A stretch of 64,000 bases of DNA, taken from NCBI RefSeq assembly GCF_040045035.1, contig NZ_JBDZDS010000006.1, forward strand, positions 124,001-188,000, in the 5' to 3' direction. The notes beneath the pieces were generated by a model. The model worked only from the letters and a program-made list of their open reading frames with translations. It was not told the DNA's origin and did no database searches. How positions within the stretch are numbered: the stretch's first letter is position 1; each line of letters starts with the position of its first letter. This stretch comes from Pseudaminobacter sp040045035 (GTDB lineage: Bacteria; Pseudomonadota; Alphaproteobacteria; Rhizobiales; Rhizobiaceae). Below, one piece after another: positions 54,524 through 62,725 of the stretch. Both the position numbers and the translations under genes were made by a program.

Positions 54524-56503
54524 TCAAAGCGTGATGCGATACTTCGCGAAGCCGTCGGCGCCGTCGCCTGCCGCCTCGATCTTCACGCCCTTCACCTGCC
54601 CCAGGAACTCCTTGGCCTTGGGACCAGTTTCGAACATGACGGTCGTGCCCGGCATCGGCGCGAACGACCAGTTTCCGTCGGCCGACGGATTGATGGTCTT
54701 CTGGTCGACGATGTAGCGGACGATGACGTCGCGGTTCGTGTCGGGAGCTTCGAAAATGATCTTGGAAGCGTTGATCTCCGGGAAATTACCGCCGCCGCCG
54801 GCACGGTAATTGTTCGTGGCAACGACGAATTTCGCTTCCGCATCAATGGGTTTCCCATCGAACATGAGATCCTTGATGCGGTTGGACGAGGCATTGGCAA
54901 CCCCGCCCTTGGCATCGTATTTCGGCGCTTCGGACAGGTCGATCTTGTAGGTCACGCCGTCGATGACATCGTAATTGTAGGACGGGAAGTCCTTGTTGAT
55001 GAGCACCTGGTCGGCCTTACCCGGCTCGATCTTGTTGAAGATGCCAGCCGACATTTCCAGCCATTCCTCGACCTGCGCGCCAGTGACCTCAACCGCCCGC
55101 ACCGTGTTCGGGTAGAGATAGAGGTCCGCGACGTTCTTGATGGCGATGTCGCCGGCCGGCACGTCCGTATAGTAGTCGGCGCCGCCGCGGCCGCCGGCCT
55201 TGAAGGGCGCAGCTGCCGAGAGCACAGGAAGGTCCTTCCACTTCGAATCCTTCAGCAAGTCCTTGATGTACCAAGTCTGCGCCTGGCTCACGATCTGCAC
55301 CGACGGATCGTCGGCGACCAGCGCGAAGTAGGAATAGAGCGGCGCGGACGTCTTGCCGACCGGGCGGCGCACATAGGCAAGCGTCGCCTCATGATCTTCC
55401 TTGAGCGCATCGACGAGGCGGCTATCGTCCTCGACGAGCGCCTTGTTCTTGTTGTCGACGCGCTCATAGATCGGCCGCGCCTCGGAAGTGGCCGACGCCA
55501 CGCGCCACTTGTTGCCGTCGCGCTCCAGAAGGAGGTCGATCAGGCCCATATGCGAGCCCCAGAAGCCGCCCATGACGGCGGGCTTGCCCATGAGGGTGCC
55601 CTTTTCCGTGTCGACGGCCTCAAGCCCCTGGAAATCCTTCTTGCCGGGGAAAACCAGATGCTGGTGGCCGGTGAAGACGGCGTCGATACCGTCCACGCCG
55701 GCCAGGAACAGCGACGCGTTCTCCATCATGTCGCTCTGCTTGGCATCGATGCCGGAGTGAGACAGCGCGATCACGACATCGGCGCCCTCCTCCTTGATCT
55801 GCGGCACCCAGGCCTTGGCCGCCTGCACTATGTCGCGCGCGATGACATTGCCGGTCAGGTTCTTGGCGTCCCAGATCATGACCTGCGGCGGGACGAAGCC
55901 GATGACGCCGATGCGGATCGGGTGTTCTTCGCCGGCGCCGTCCTTGAGCTTCCTGTCGAGGATCACATAGGGCTTGAGATAGAGCTTGTCGTCGCGCGGA
56001 TTGGAGGCGAGTTCGGTGCCACGGATTAGGTTGGCGCAGACAAAGGGGAAGTTCGCGCCGGCCAGCACCTTGTCGAGGAAGGACAGGCCGTAGTTGAACT
56101 CGTGGTTGCCGAGCGTCGAGCACTCGTAGCCGAGCAGGTTCATGCCCTTCATGATCGGGTGAACGTCACCCTCCTTCAGGCCCTTCTCATAGGCGATGTA
56201 GTCGCCCATGGGGCTGCCCTGCAAAAGGTCGCCGTTGTCGATCAGCATGCTGTTGGTGGCTTCCTTGCGCACGGCATCGATGATCGAGGCGGTCCGGGAA
56301 AGGCCCATCGTGTCGTTGGGCTTGTCGGCGTAGTAGTCGTAGGGCAGCACGTTCACATGGATGTCGGTGGTCTCCATGATCCTGAGATGCGCCTGATTGG
56401 CCTGTGCGCGCGCCGAGAAGGGATGAAGCATCACCAGGGCACCGACAGCAGCGGAGCCTGCTAGAAACGACCGGCGGGTGATAGGGGGAAGCACCTGCGA
56501 CAT
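54524..56503 (-). CDS. cpdB: Tat-exported 2',3'-cyclic-nucleotide 2'-phosphodiesterase/3'-nucleotidase (CpdB-like)
   Basis: The 659-residue periplasmic enzyme breaks down cyclic and 3'-nucleotides to salvage phosphate and nucleosides. A twin-arginine signal (TRRSFLAGSA, hydrophobic to about residue 33) precedes the metallophosphatase domain: TDIHVNVLPYD, NGDLLQGSP, LGNHEFNYG and GHQHLVFPG. The C-terminal 5'-nucleotidase domain has NNYRAGGGGNFP. AGGAGAG before ATG 56503 fixes the start. Tat rather than Sec export is notable, because the classic enterobacterial enzyme uses Sec. It lies between the DAAP genes and the AsnC regulator. Confidence 0.93.
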   Translation of the reverse strand: MSQVLPPITRRSFLAGSAAVGALVMLHPFSARAQANQAHLRIMETTDIHVNVLPYDYYADKPNDTMGLSRTASIIDAVRKEATNSMLIDNGDLLQGSPMGDYIAYEKGLKEGDVHPIMKGMNLLGYECSTLGNHEFNYGLSFLDKVLAGANFPFVCANLIRGTELASNPRDDKLYLKPYVILDRKLKDGAGEEHPIRIGVIGFVPPQVMIWDAKNLTGNVIARDIVQAAKAWVPQIKEEGADVVIALSHSGIDAKQSDMMENASLFLAGVDGIDAVFTGHQHLVFPGKKDFQGLEAVDTEKGTLMGKPAVMGGFWGSHMGLIDLLLERDGNKWRVASATSEARPIYERVDNKNKALVEDDSRLVDALKEDHEATLAYVRRPVGKTSAPLYSYFALVADDPSVQIVSQAQTWYIKDLLKDSKWKDLPVLSAAAPFKAGGRGGADYYTDVPAGDIAIKNVADLYLYPNTVRAVEVTGAQVEEWLEMSAGIFNKIEPGKADQVLINKDFPSYNYDVIDGVTYKIDLSEAPKYDAKGGVANASSNRIKDLMFDGKPIDAEAKFVVATNNYRAGGGGNFPEINASKIIFEAPDTNRDVIVRYIVDQKTINPSADGNWSFAPMPGTTVMFETGPKAKEFLGQVKGVKIEAAGDGADGFAKYRITL

Positions 56504-56689
56504 GAGTTTTCTCTCCTGTGAATAAGGCTCAAAAAAATCGACGTCGAAACCCGGAGAGTTTCGCGCCGAATTTTTGGCGAGTCCAGCAGGCGAGGATGAC
56601 AAGGGAATGACGGGTGCCCCCGGACCCTCGAAAGGGCGATCGGGGCGCGTCCGCCGAGGCGGAAAAGGAACCGGCAAGCAAGCCCCACA

Positions 56690-56718
56690 AACAAAAAGCC
56701 CCGCCAAATCGGCGGGGC
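56690..56718 (-). terminator. Terminator after the AsnC-family gene
   Basis: GCCCCGCC-GATTT-GGCGGGGC followed by TTTTTGTTTG on the minus strand, 23 bases after the stop. Confidence 0.92.
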
Positions 56719-56740
56719 GGCAAGGAAGGGGCAAAAACTC

Positions 56741-57214
56741 TCAGGCGAGTTCCGGCTTCATGCCCAGGGCGGTGCGGTCGATGATCTCGCGCAGGGCGAA
56801 GGACGAGTTGATCTTCGTCACATGCGGCATCGCCGACAGCCATTCCTTGTGGATGCGCTCATAATCGGCGAGATCCTTGGCAGCGATGCGCAGAATGTAG
56901 TCGTATTCGCCCGACATGAGATGGCAGGAGAGGATATTGGGGCAGCGCTTCACGGCCGCTTCGAAATCGGAAAGCGTCTTCTCGAACTGCCCCGACAGCG
57001 AAATATGTACGATCGCCGTCATCTGATGCCCGAGCGCGGCATTGGACAGCCGCGCGTGATAACCACGGATGACGCCGCTCTTTTCAAGGTTATCGAGCCG
57101 GCGCGAACAGGCCGACTGCGACAGCCCGACCTTCTCCGCCAAAGCCGCATTGGGAATGCGCCCGTCCCGCTGCAGGGCGTCCAATATGGCGATATCGATC
57201 CTATCCAGTGACAC
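56741..57214 (-). CDS. Lrp/AsnC family transcriptional regulator
   Basis: The regulator has 157 residues from GTG 57214 (170 from a TTG at 57253). The N-terminal HTH is LDRIDIAILDALQRDGRIPNAALAEKVGLSQSACSRRL; the C-terminal RAM domain (about 70-150) senses amino acids. It diverges from alanine dehydrogenase, the classic arrangement of AldR/AsnC regulators that activate ald in response to alanine. I favour the GTG because SLDRID is the usual start. A palindrome lies in the shared promoter. Confidence 0.92.
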   Translation of the reverse strand: MSLDRIDIAILDALQRDGRIPNAALAEKVGLSQSACSRRLDNLEKSGVIRGYHARLSNAALGHQMTAIVHISLSGQFEKTLSDFEAAVKRCPNILSCHLMSGEYDYILRIAAKDLADYERIHKEWLSAMPHVTKINSSFALREIIDRTALGMKPELA

Positions 57215-57312
57215 TTTTCGCTGTTCCTTCGAATAACTATTTATTTTACGCAAAAAGTATCGATCTTGCGGCCATCAGGCAACCAAATTCGCAAGGATGC
57301 GTGACCGAATCT

Positions 57313-57325
57313 GTGATTTCATCAC
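57313..57325 (+). promoter_or_regulatory. Palindrome GTGAT-TTC-ATCAC in the ald promoter region
   Basis: A perfect 5-bp-arm palindrome lies 37-49 bases before the ald start codon, between the divergent AsnC regulator and ald. It is a candidate operator. The flanks (TTTACGCAAAAA near 57246) are AT-rich, as Lrp/AsnC sites usually are. Confidence 0.4.
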
Positions 57326-57361
57326 TTTACCATGCGTCAAGGGAATAAACGGAGGACCCAC

Positions 57362-58477
57362 ATGCGCGTTGGATGCCCCAAGGAAATCAAGAACAACGAA
57401 TTCCGCGTCGGACTGACACCCGGCGCGGTCCGCGAATACGCCGCCCACGGCCATGACGTTCTTGTCGAAACCGGCGCCGGGGCCGGCATCGGCGCAGACG
57501 ACAACGCCTACCGCGCCGCCGGCGCGACCATCGCCAGGACAGCCGAAGAGGTCTTTGCCCGATCGGACATGATCGTGAAGGTGAAGGAACCGCAGCCCAA
57601 CGAATGGGTGCAGTTGCACGAGGGCCAGATCCTCTACACCTATCTTCACCTCGCGCCCGACCCCGAACAGGCCAAGGGCCTGCTGGCGTCCGGCGTCACG
57701 GCAATCGCCTACGAGACAGTCACAGACGATCGCGGCGGCTTGCCACTGCTTGCGCCCATGTCCGAGGTTGCCGGCCGCCTGGCGATACAGGCCGGCGCAA
57801 CGGCGCTGCAGAAGGTCAATGGCGGCCGTGGCGTGCTCCTGGGCGGCGTGCCCGGGGTGCAGCCTGGCAAGGTCGCGATCATCGGCGGCGGCGTGGTCGG
57901 CCTGAATGCTGCCAAGATGGCGGTTGGCCTCGGCGCCGAGGTCACCATTCTGGACCGCTTCATCCCGCGCCTGCGCCAGCTCGACGACATCTTCGGCGGG
58001 CGCGTTCACACCCGCTACTCAACCGTCGAGGCGCTGGAGGAGGAGTGCTTCTCGGCCGACGTGGTGGTCGGTGCCGTGCTGATCCCGGGCGCGGCCGCGC
58101 CAAAGCTCGTCTCCCGCGAAATGCTGTCGGGCATGAAGAAGGGCTCGGTGCTGGTGGACGTGGCCATCGACCAGGGCGGCTGCTTCGAGACCTCGCACGC
58201 GACCACCCACGCCCACCCCACCTATGAGGTGGACGGCATCATCCACTACTGCGTGGCCAATATGCCGGGCGCGGTGCCGGTGACGTCGGCACACGCCCTG
58301 AACAACGCGACGTTGCACTATGGCCTGCAACTGGCGGACAAGGGGCTGAAGGCGCTGGTGGACGAGCCGCATCTGCGCAACGGGCTGAACGTGCACAAGG
58401 GCAGGATCACCAACCGCGCGGTGGCCGAGGCACTCGGCTACGAAATGGCAGAGCCGAAGACGGTGCTGGCCGCCTGA
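57362..58477 (+). CDS. ald: Alanine dehydrogenase
   Basis: The enzyme interconverts alanine and pyruvate plus ammonia with NAD. The 371-residue protein begins MRVGCPKEIKNNEFRVGLTP, has VKVKEPQPNEW (catalytic Lys near 75) and YTYLHLAPD (catalytic His near 96), and an NAD-binding fold with GGGVVGLNAAKMA (about 179-191). CGGAGG precedes ATG 57362. It is divergent from its probable regulator. Confidence 0.97.
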   Translation: MRVGCPKEIKNNEFRVGLTPGAVREYAAHGHDVLVETGAGAGIGADDNAYRAAGATIARTAEEVFARSDMIVKVKEPQPNEWVQLHEGQILYTYLHLAPDPEQAKGLLASGVTAIAYETVTDDRGGLPLLAPMSEVAGRLAIQAGATALQKVNGGRGVLLGGVPGVQPGKVAIIGGGVVGLNAAKMAVGLGAEVTILDRFIPRLRQLDDIFGGRVHTRYSTVEALEEECFSADVVVGAVLIPGAAAPKLVSREMLSGMKKGSVLVDVAIDQGGCFETSHATTHAHPTYEVDGIIHYCVANMPGAVPVTSAHALNNATLHYGLQLADKGLKALVDEPHLRNGLNVHKGRITNRAVAEALGYEMAEPKTVLAA

Positions 58478-58546
58478 CCGGCAGTTCGTCCGGACACTAA
58501 CATGGCGGAAGACGGGCACAGGCTGAACGGCGACCGCGCGAATCGA

Positions 58547-58575
58547 AAGGGCGGCGGATCAAATCCGTCGCCCTT
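58547..58575. terminator. Hairpin between ald and DAAP member 3
   Basis: AAGGGCGGCGGAT-CAA-ATCCGTCGCCCTT forms a 13-bp stem (one mismatch) between converging genes. CCCTTTCG on the minus side is the better T-run. Confidence 0.7.
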
Positions 58576-58617
58576 AAGTCCCAAGCCCCTTATTGCTTGT
58601 TCGTGCGGATTGCCGGC

Positions 58618-58887
58618 TCAACGAAGCGGCGGCGCCGCATCGCCTCCACGAGAATTGTACAGGACGCCGTAGTGCGGAGCCTGGATAGCTGCTGCGCTCC
58701 TGTAGTCGAGGCGAGGCTGCTTGACGATCTTGACCGAAGGAGCCGTATCGCCAGTGACCGGCGCATTGGCATAGGTCTCAAAGACGATGTGCTTCGGGTT
58801 CACGATGACCGTGGGCGGAGCCGAGTCGGCCAGTGCTGCACCAGAGCCAAGAAGAACTGCCGTAATAGCAAAGAGAAACTTTCTCAT
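58618..58887 (-). CDS. Small exported protein with DAAP-VVVN motif (member 3)
   Basis: The 89-residue protein begins with a signal peptide (MRKFLFAITAVLLGSGAALA). The mature part contains ADSAPPTVIVNPKH, then the related GDTAPSVKIVKQP, and ends GGDAAPPLR. So the motif occurs up to three times, spaced about 28-35 residues, as in member 2. GAGGAG before ATG 58887 selects the start; the frame upstream is not coding. The gene is on the strand opposite to members 1 and 2. Function unknown. Confidence 0.75.
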   Translation of the reverse strand: MRKFLFAITAVLLGSGAALADSAPPTVIVNPKHIVFETYANAPVTGDTAPSVKIVKQPRLDYRSAAAIQAPHYGVLYNSRGGDAAPPLR

Positions 58888-59191
58888 TTTTTGTCTCCTC
58901 ATCAATAATGTTTGCTCAGTCCATTCGGACGGAACTGCGTAGAAATGCCTGGCGTCCAGCAAAACCCCGGAAAGCCCATACATCCGCCATTCTTTGACTT
59001 CGGCTTTGGCCCGAACCGGCCAGAAAAGAATTTCCTTATTCAGAGAGCATTTCTTCCGATACTGATGAGATAGGTGGCCTCCCGCACACGAACCAATCAC
59101 AACAGCGCGACGCTTTTTTCCGCCGTTTCACGGACGCGTGTCTTTTCTAACCTGTTGAATAAAAATAACTTTTCGCATTCCAAACGAAAAT
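58888..59191 (-). other. Upstream region of DAAP member 3
   Basis: About 300 bases without a recognisable gene. It becomes AT-rich near 59130-59190 (AATAAAAATAACTTTTCG) and should hold the promoter of member 3. I find no repeat shared with the upstream regions of members 1 and 2. Confidence 0.4.
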
Positions 59192-59221
59192 GGCCCGCCG
59201 ACGCTTCTTCGTCGGCGGGCC
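59192..59221 (-). terminator. Terminator after the OmpA-family gene
   Basis: GGCCCGCCGACG-AAGAAG-CGTCGGCGGGCC is a 12-bp perfect stem followed by ATTTTCGTTTGG on the minus strand. Confidence 0.9.
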
Positions 59222-59250
59222 TTGTATTCAGGCGGATCGAAAACGGGGCT

Positions 59251-59808
59251 TTAGCGCAAGAAGTCGTCGATGCGCCGGAGCGTCACGCGGCGGTTTTCCC
59301 AGTTCTCGTTCCGGGTCGGAACCAACAGGAATTCCGCGCCGTAGCCCACCGTCTCCAGCACGTAGGGAGGTATTCCGAACTCGCGCACCAGCACGCGCTT
59401 CATGGAATCCGCCCTGCGCTCCGAGAGGACCTGGTTGGCTTCATAGGAACCGACTGCGTCGGTGTGTCCCTCGATCAGGATGCGCGTATCGGGACGACGG
59501 CGCAGCAGGCGGTCCAGCGCGTTGGCGATCTGCTCGACCTTGCCATACTGCGAAGAGGGAACCTCGGCCGAGCCGAACTCGAAGTTGATTGCCTGGATGT
59601 CGATGGAAGGCGCCATGCGGCGCAGTTCCGGCCGGCGCTTGAACTCGCGCACGGTGACACGCTGGTCGCGGCGCAGCTTGCGCGTGGGCGCGGCTTCCAG
59701 CCGGCGTTCGATCTGCGAAGACGAAGGCATCATGTTCTGCGCCGGTGCGATGGTCGGGAAAGCGAGCAGCGCGACCATGGCGGCTGCGAAATGACGGCGG
59801 TTGATCAT
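59251..59808 (-). CDS. OmpA/MotB-domain exported protein
   Basis: The 185-residue protein begins with a signal peptide (MINRRHFAAAMVALLAFPTIAPAQ, a near-Tat RR pair but weak). The OmpA C-like domain (about 70-183) has INFEFGSAEV, LIEGHTDAVGS and LSERRADSMKRVL, the peptidoglycan-binding core. CAGGAGAC before ATG 59808 fixes the start. It is not a lipoprotein, unlike the OmpA protein at 17615. Confidence 0.9.
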   Translation of the reverse strand: MINRRHFAAAMVALLAFPTIAPAQNMMPSSSQIERRLEAAPTRKLRRDQRVTVREFKRRPELRRMAPSIDIQAINFEFGSAEVPSSQYGKVEQIANALDRLLRRRPDTRILIEGHTDAVGSYEANQVLSERRADSMKRVLVREFGIPPYVLETVGYGAEFLLVPTRNENWENRRVTLRRIDDFLR

Positions 59809-59935
59809 GATTGTCTCCTGCATTGGTGGCCATCGGGCCGACTTGACGGCGCGAACATGCCCGCGCGAAGCTGAAGACTCCATGAACGCAGCCTTCAGCC
59901 TTCGTTGCCGACTACAGGAGAGCCGTCGCTAGAGA

Positions 59936-60502
59936 TCAGGGACGCATAACACTGGCCGAACGCTCGGCAAATGACATGGTGCGGACCACTTCGTGCTTCT
60001 GGCCGACGGGCGAGAAGCCGAGCTTCTGGTAAAGCGGAAGCGCTGCGGGATGGTCCATGGTGCAGGTCTGCACGGAGACGTGCAGGGGCTTGTATGACCA
60101 GGCCGCCTGGACGGCAGAACTAAGGAACCAGCGCCCCAGCCCCTGCCCGATCGCATGTTCCATCATGCCGAAATAGGCGAGCTCGACCTCATCGGGCATG
60201 TGCAGCTTGAGGTCGAAGAAGCCAGCCGGAGCTCCATCGAGATAGAGCACACGCACGTCGCGGTCCTCGCGATGGAGGCCTGCCGCGAGTTCCTCGTCGT
60301 TGAGCCGGAGCCCGTTCACCCAATGCCATTTCCGCCCGACCCTATCCATGAGGTAGCGGTAAAAATGCAGCGGTATGTTTCGTGCCTTCAGAAGGGCAAT
60401 CTGCTTGTTGAGGGGCAGCGGCGGGTAATGGGCCGGCGGCACACTCATCTCGAGGAAGGTGACGGTAACCGGAATTGTCTGCACGTCGTCGTCGTCGATC
60501 AT
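59936..60502 (-). CDS. GNAT family N-acetyltransferase
   Basis: The 188-residue protein has an N-terminal extension (about 1-60, DVQTIPVTVTFLEM...HYPPLPLNKQIALL) before the acetyltransferase fold. Motif A is GMMEHAIGQGLGRWFL and motif B is DHPAALPLYQKLGFSPVG. The substrate is unknown. It starts two bases after the sseA stop, so translation is coupled to sulfurtransferase. Confidence 0.88.
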   Translation of the reverse strand: MIDDDDVQTIPVTVTFLEMSVPPAHYPPLPLNKQIALLKARNIPLHFYRYLMDRVGRKWHWVNGLRLNDEELAAGLHREDRDVRVLYLDGAPAGFFDLKLHMPDEVELAYFGMMEHAIGQGLGRWFLSSAVQAAWSYKPLHVSVQTCTMDHPAALPLYQKLGFSPVGQKHEVVRTMSFAERSASVMRP

Positions 60503-60504
60503 TC

Positions 60505-61356
60505 TCAATCCTTGCCGGTGGCGACTGGAGTGTCGGCCAGCGCACCCCATTCGCTCCAGGAGCCATCATAGAGCCGGTTGTTGGTGTGACCGAGGCTTTC
60601 CAGCGCCAGGGAGATAACCGCTGCCGTGACCCCGGACCCGCAGGAGGTGACTACCGGCTTCGAAAGATCGAGACCAGCGTTCTCCAATACCGCCTTCAGG
60701 CCTTCGAGCGGAAGAAGCTCTCCATTTTCCGACAGCGAAGAGTACGGTACGTTCTTGGCGCCGGGCATGTGGCCGGCGCGCATTCCCGGCCGCGGCTCCG
60801 GCTCCGCCCCGGCGAAGCGGCCCGGCGAGCGGGCATCCGCAATCTGGTACTCGCCGCTTTCGACGATGCGTCGCATGTCTTTCAGCGAGACGACACGTCT
60901 GGTGTCAAAGCTGGCGTGGAACACTCCGCCCGCGATCCTGGTCGGGGCCGCCGTTACGGGGCGCCCCGCTGCCTTCCAGCGGTCGAAGCCGCCGTCCAGG
61001 ACGTAGACCTGATAGACGCCCATGACGCGGAACATCCACCACACGCGCGCCGCTGAAAAGAAGCCCGGCCCATCATAGACCACGATCGTGTCGTCGGCGG
61101 AGATGCCCATGGAGCCAGCATGCTGCGCGAAGACACCAGGCCTTGGCAGCGTGTGGGGCAATTTCGACTCCGGATCCACGACAAGATCGAGATCGAAGAA
61201 CACGGCTCCGGGAATGTGCGCCGCATCGTATTCGGCGCGCGCATCGCGCTTCTGCGCCGGTAGATACCAGGAGGCATCGACGATCGACAGGCCGGGCGCC
61301 CCAAGCCGCGATTGCAGCCAATCGGCATCGACAACGAACGGGCTGGTAACGGACAT
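60505..61356 (-). CDS. sseA: 3-Mercaptopyruvate sulfurtransferase
   Basis: The 283-residue protein has two rhodanese domains. The catalytic Cys239 lies in CGSGVTA, the mercaptopyruvate-type loop (thiosulfate enzymes have CRKGVTA-like loops). It moves sulfur from 3-mercaptopyruvate to thiols or cyanide. GAGGGAG precedes the ATG. A GNAT gene follows immediately. Confidence 0.95.
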   Translation of the reverse strand: MSVTSPFVVDADWLQSRLGAPGLSIVDASWYLPAQKRDARAEYDAAHIPGAVFFDLDLVVDPESKLPHTLPRPGVFAQHAGSMGISADDTIVVYDGPGFFSAARVWWMFRVMGVYQVYVLDGGFDRWKAAGRPVTAAPTRIAGGVFHASFDTRRVVSLKDMRRIVESGEYQIADARSPGRFAGAEPEPRPGMRAGHMPGAKNVPYSSLSENGELLPLEGLKAVLENAGLDLSKPVVTSCGSGVTAAVISLALESLGHTNNRLYDGSWSEWGALADTPVATGKD

Positions 61357-61606
61357 GTCTTTCTCCCTCGTGGCGCGGGTTCTTGCCCTGACCTGGCATC
61401 GTCTTGCGAATCCGCGACCCGGTCAGGCTATACCAGCAGTGCAGCCGAGGTCTTGATCAAGCGCAAGGCAAAACCGCAACCGCCGCGATGGCTGCGCCGG
61501 CAACAACATTCGGAGTTTACACATTTTCGTCAATTTTTGCCGTGCTTGCATCTTGCGCCACCTTACAACCGACACCACTTGGGGCGTGCCGCGGGGGGCG
61601 ACGGAA

Positions 61607-61630
61607 ATGAAGAAGGCAAGAGCATCGTGA
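61607..61630 (+). CDS. Possible 7-residue upstream reading frame overlapping the next start
   Basis: ATG-AAG-AAG-GCA-AGA-GCA-TCG-TGA encodes MKKARAS, and its stop overlaps the GTG start of the next gene as GTGA. This is a typical coupling arrangement. It may be chance. Confidence 0.25.
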   Translation: MKKARAS

Positions 61631-61947
61631 TCAGACGAATTTGGCGTAGCTATACCAGCCCCGACAACGCGGACGCCTATGAACGCCTGCTCGACACGCT
61701 GATGTTCCCCGCGATCGAGGGCCTGCGGCTGCCCGGCTATCAGAACATGGAATTGCTGCGCCGGGTGTCTGGCGAGGAGGTGGAATTCATCTGGGTGATG
61801 AATTTCGACAATGCCAAGAGACTGACGCCCCTGAAGGCGGAAGCCAACGATCCGGTGTCCGTGCCGCGCGCCGCCCAGCAGCTGCTGACGCGTTGGGACG
61901 AGCGCGCAAGCTTCTACGAAATGCGCCAGAGCCGCCCGCAGGCCTGA
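61627..61947 (+). CDS. Antibiotic biosynthesis monooxygenase-like (ABM fold) protein
   Basis: The 106-residue protein starts at GTG (IRRIWRSYTSPDNADAYERLL). The dimeric ferredoxin-like ABM fold is suggested by this strand-helix start and by GYQNMELLRRVSGEEVEFIWVMNFD. It may be a small oxygenase or a cofactor-free orphan. An ATG upstream is out of frame, so GTG is the likely start. It converges on the AlaX-type gene. Confidence 0.8.
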   Translation: MIRRIWRSYTSPDNADAYERLLDTLMFPAIEGLRLPGYQNMELLRRVSGEEVEFIWVMNFDNAKRLTPLKAEANDPVSVPRAAQQLLTRWDERASFYEMRQSRPQA

Positions 61948-61981
61948 GCGGCTGAGCTCTGGTCAGTCGGTCATCGGCCTA

Positions 61982-62725
61982 TCAGGCCGGCGACGGCCCG
62001 AAGCGGATGCGGAAGCGACGGTTTTCGCGACCCTTCTTCTCGATCTTGCCGATATGGATCTCACCGACCTCGCCAGTGCTGCGCACATGCGTGCCGCCGC
62101 AGGGCTGGCTGTCGACCGAACCCTTGTCGCCGATGCAGACCAGCCGGATCTGACCATTGCCAGTGGGCGGCCTGACATTCTTGGACTTCACGAGGCCAGG
62201 ATTGGCGGCAAGCTCATCGTCCGAGATCAACTGCGTGAACACCGGATGGTCGGCAGCGACCAGCTCCATCAGCCGCGCCGTAACCTCTTCCTTGGTGAAG
62301 CCCGTATCGGGCAAGTCGAAATCGACGCGCGAATCGTCCTCGGCCACCGACGCGCCGGTGATCGGGAACGGGCAGATGACGGTGAGCAGGTGGCAGGCCG
62401 TGTGCATACGCATGAGCAAGTGCCGGCGCGGCCAGTCGATCGCGAGCGCCAGCCGTTCACCCGGCCCCGGCAGCGGCTGCCCGGCCGCCGGAACGTGGAT
62501 GATCTCGTTCTTGGTCTCGCCCGTGATGGTGGCCGCGATCGCGATGCGGCTGCCGTCGGCCCGGGTCAGGAAGCCGGTGTCGCCGGGCTGGCCGCCGGAG
62601 GTGGCATAGAAGATCGTGCGGTCGAGGATGATGCCGCCGCGTTCGTTGACGGCGACAACCGCCGCCTCCGCTTCAGCTAGATAGGCGTCGTCGCGGAAGA
62701 TTGCGTGGGTGGTATGGGCCATCAT
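61982..62725 (-). CDS. AlaX-type alanyl-tRNA editing protein
   Basis: The 247-residue trans-editing protein removes wrongly attached Ser or Gly from tRNA-Ala. It has the AlaRS-like N part (FYATSGGQPGDTG), the zinc/catalytic HTACHLL (HxxxH) and CGGTHV (CxxxH), and ends RFRIRFGPSPA. The first Met overlaps the cysK stop as ATGA, so it is translated with cysK; a second Met follows at once (62722). Confidence 0.94.
   Translation of the reverse strand: MMAHTTHAIFRDDAYLAEAEAAVVAVNERGGIILDRTIFYATSGGQPGDTGFLTRADGSRIAIAATITGETKNEIIHVPAAGQPLPGPGERLALAIDWPRRHLLMRMHTACHLLTVICPFPITGASVAEDDSRVDFDLPDTGFTKEEVTARLMELVAADHPVFTQLISDDELAANPGLVKSKNVRPPTGNGQIRLVCIGDKGSVDSQPCGGTHVRSTGEVGEIHIGKIEKKGRENRRFRIRFGPSPA

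Noticed and set aside
54458..56029. A 523-residue plus-strand frame
   Set aside because: It is antisense to the CpdB-like gene and has no recognisable domain.
53092..59250. Possible horizontally acquired island
   Set aside because: Although AT-richer spacers and unknown small genes occur, there is no integrase, tRNA insertion site, direct repeat or transposase, and ald and cpdB look like core genes.
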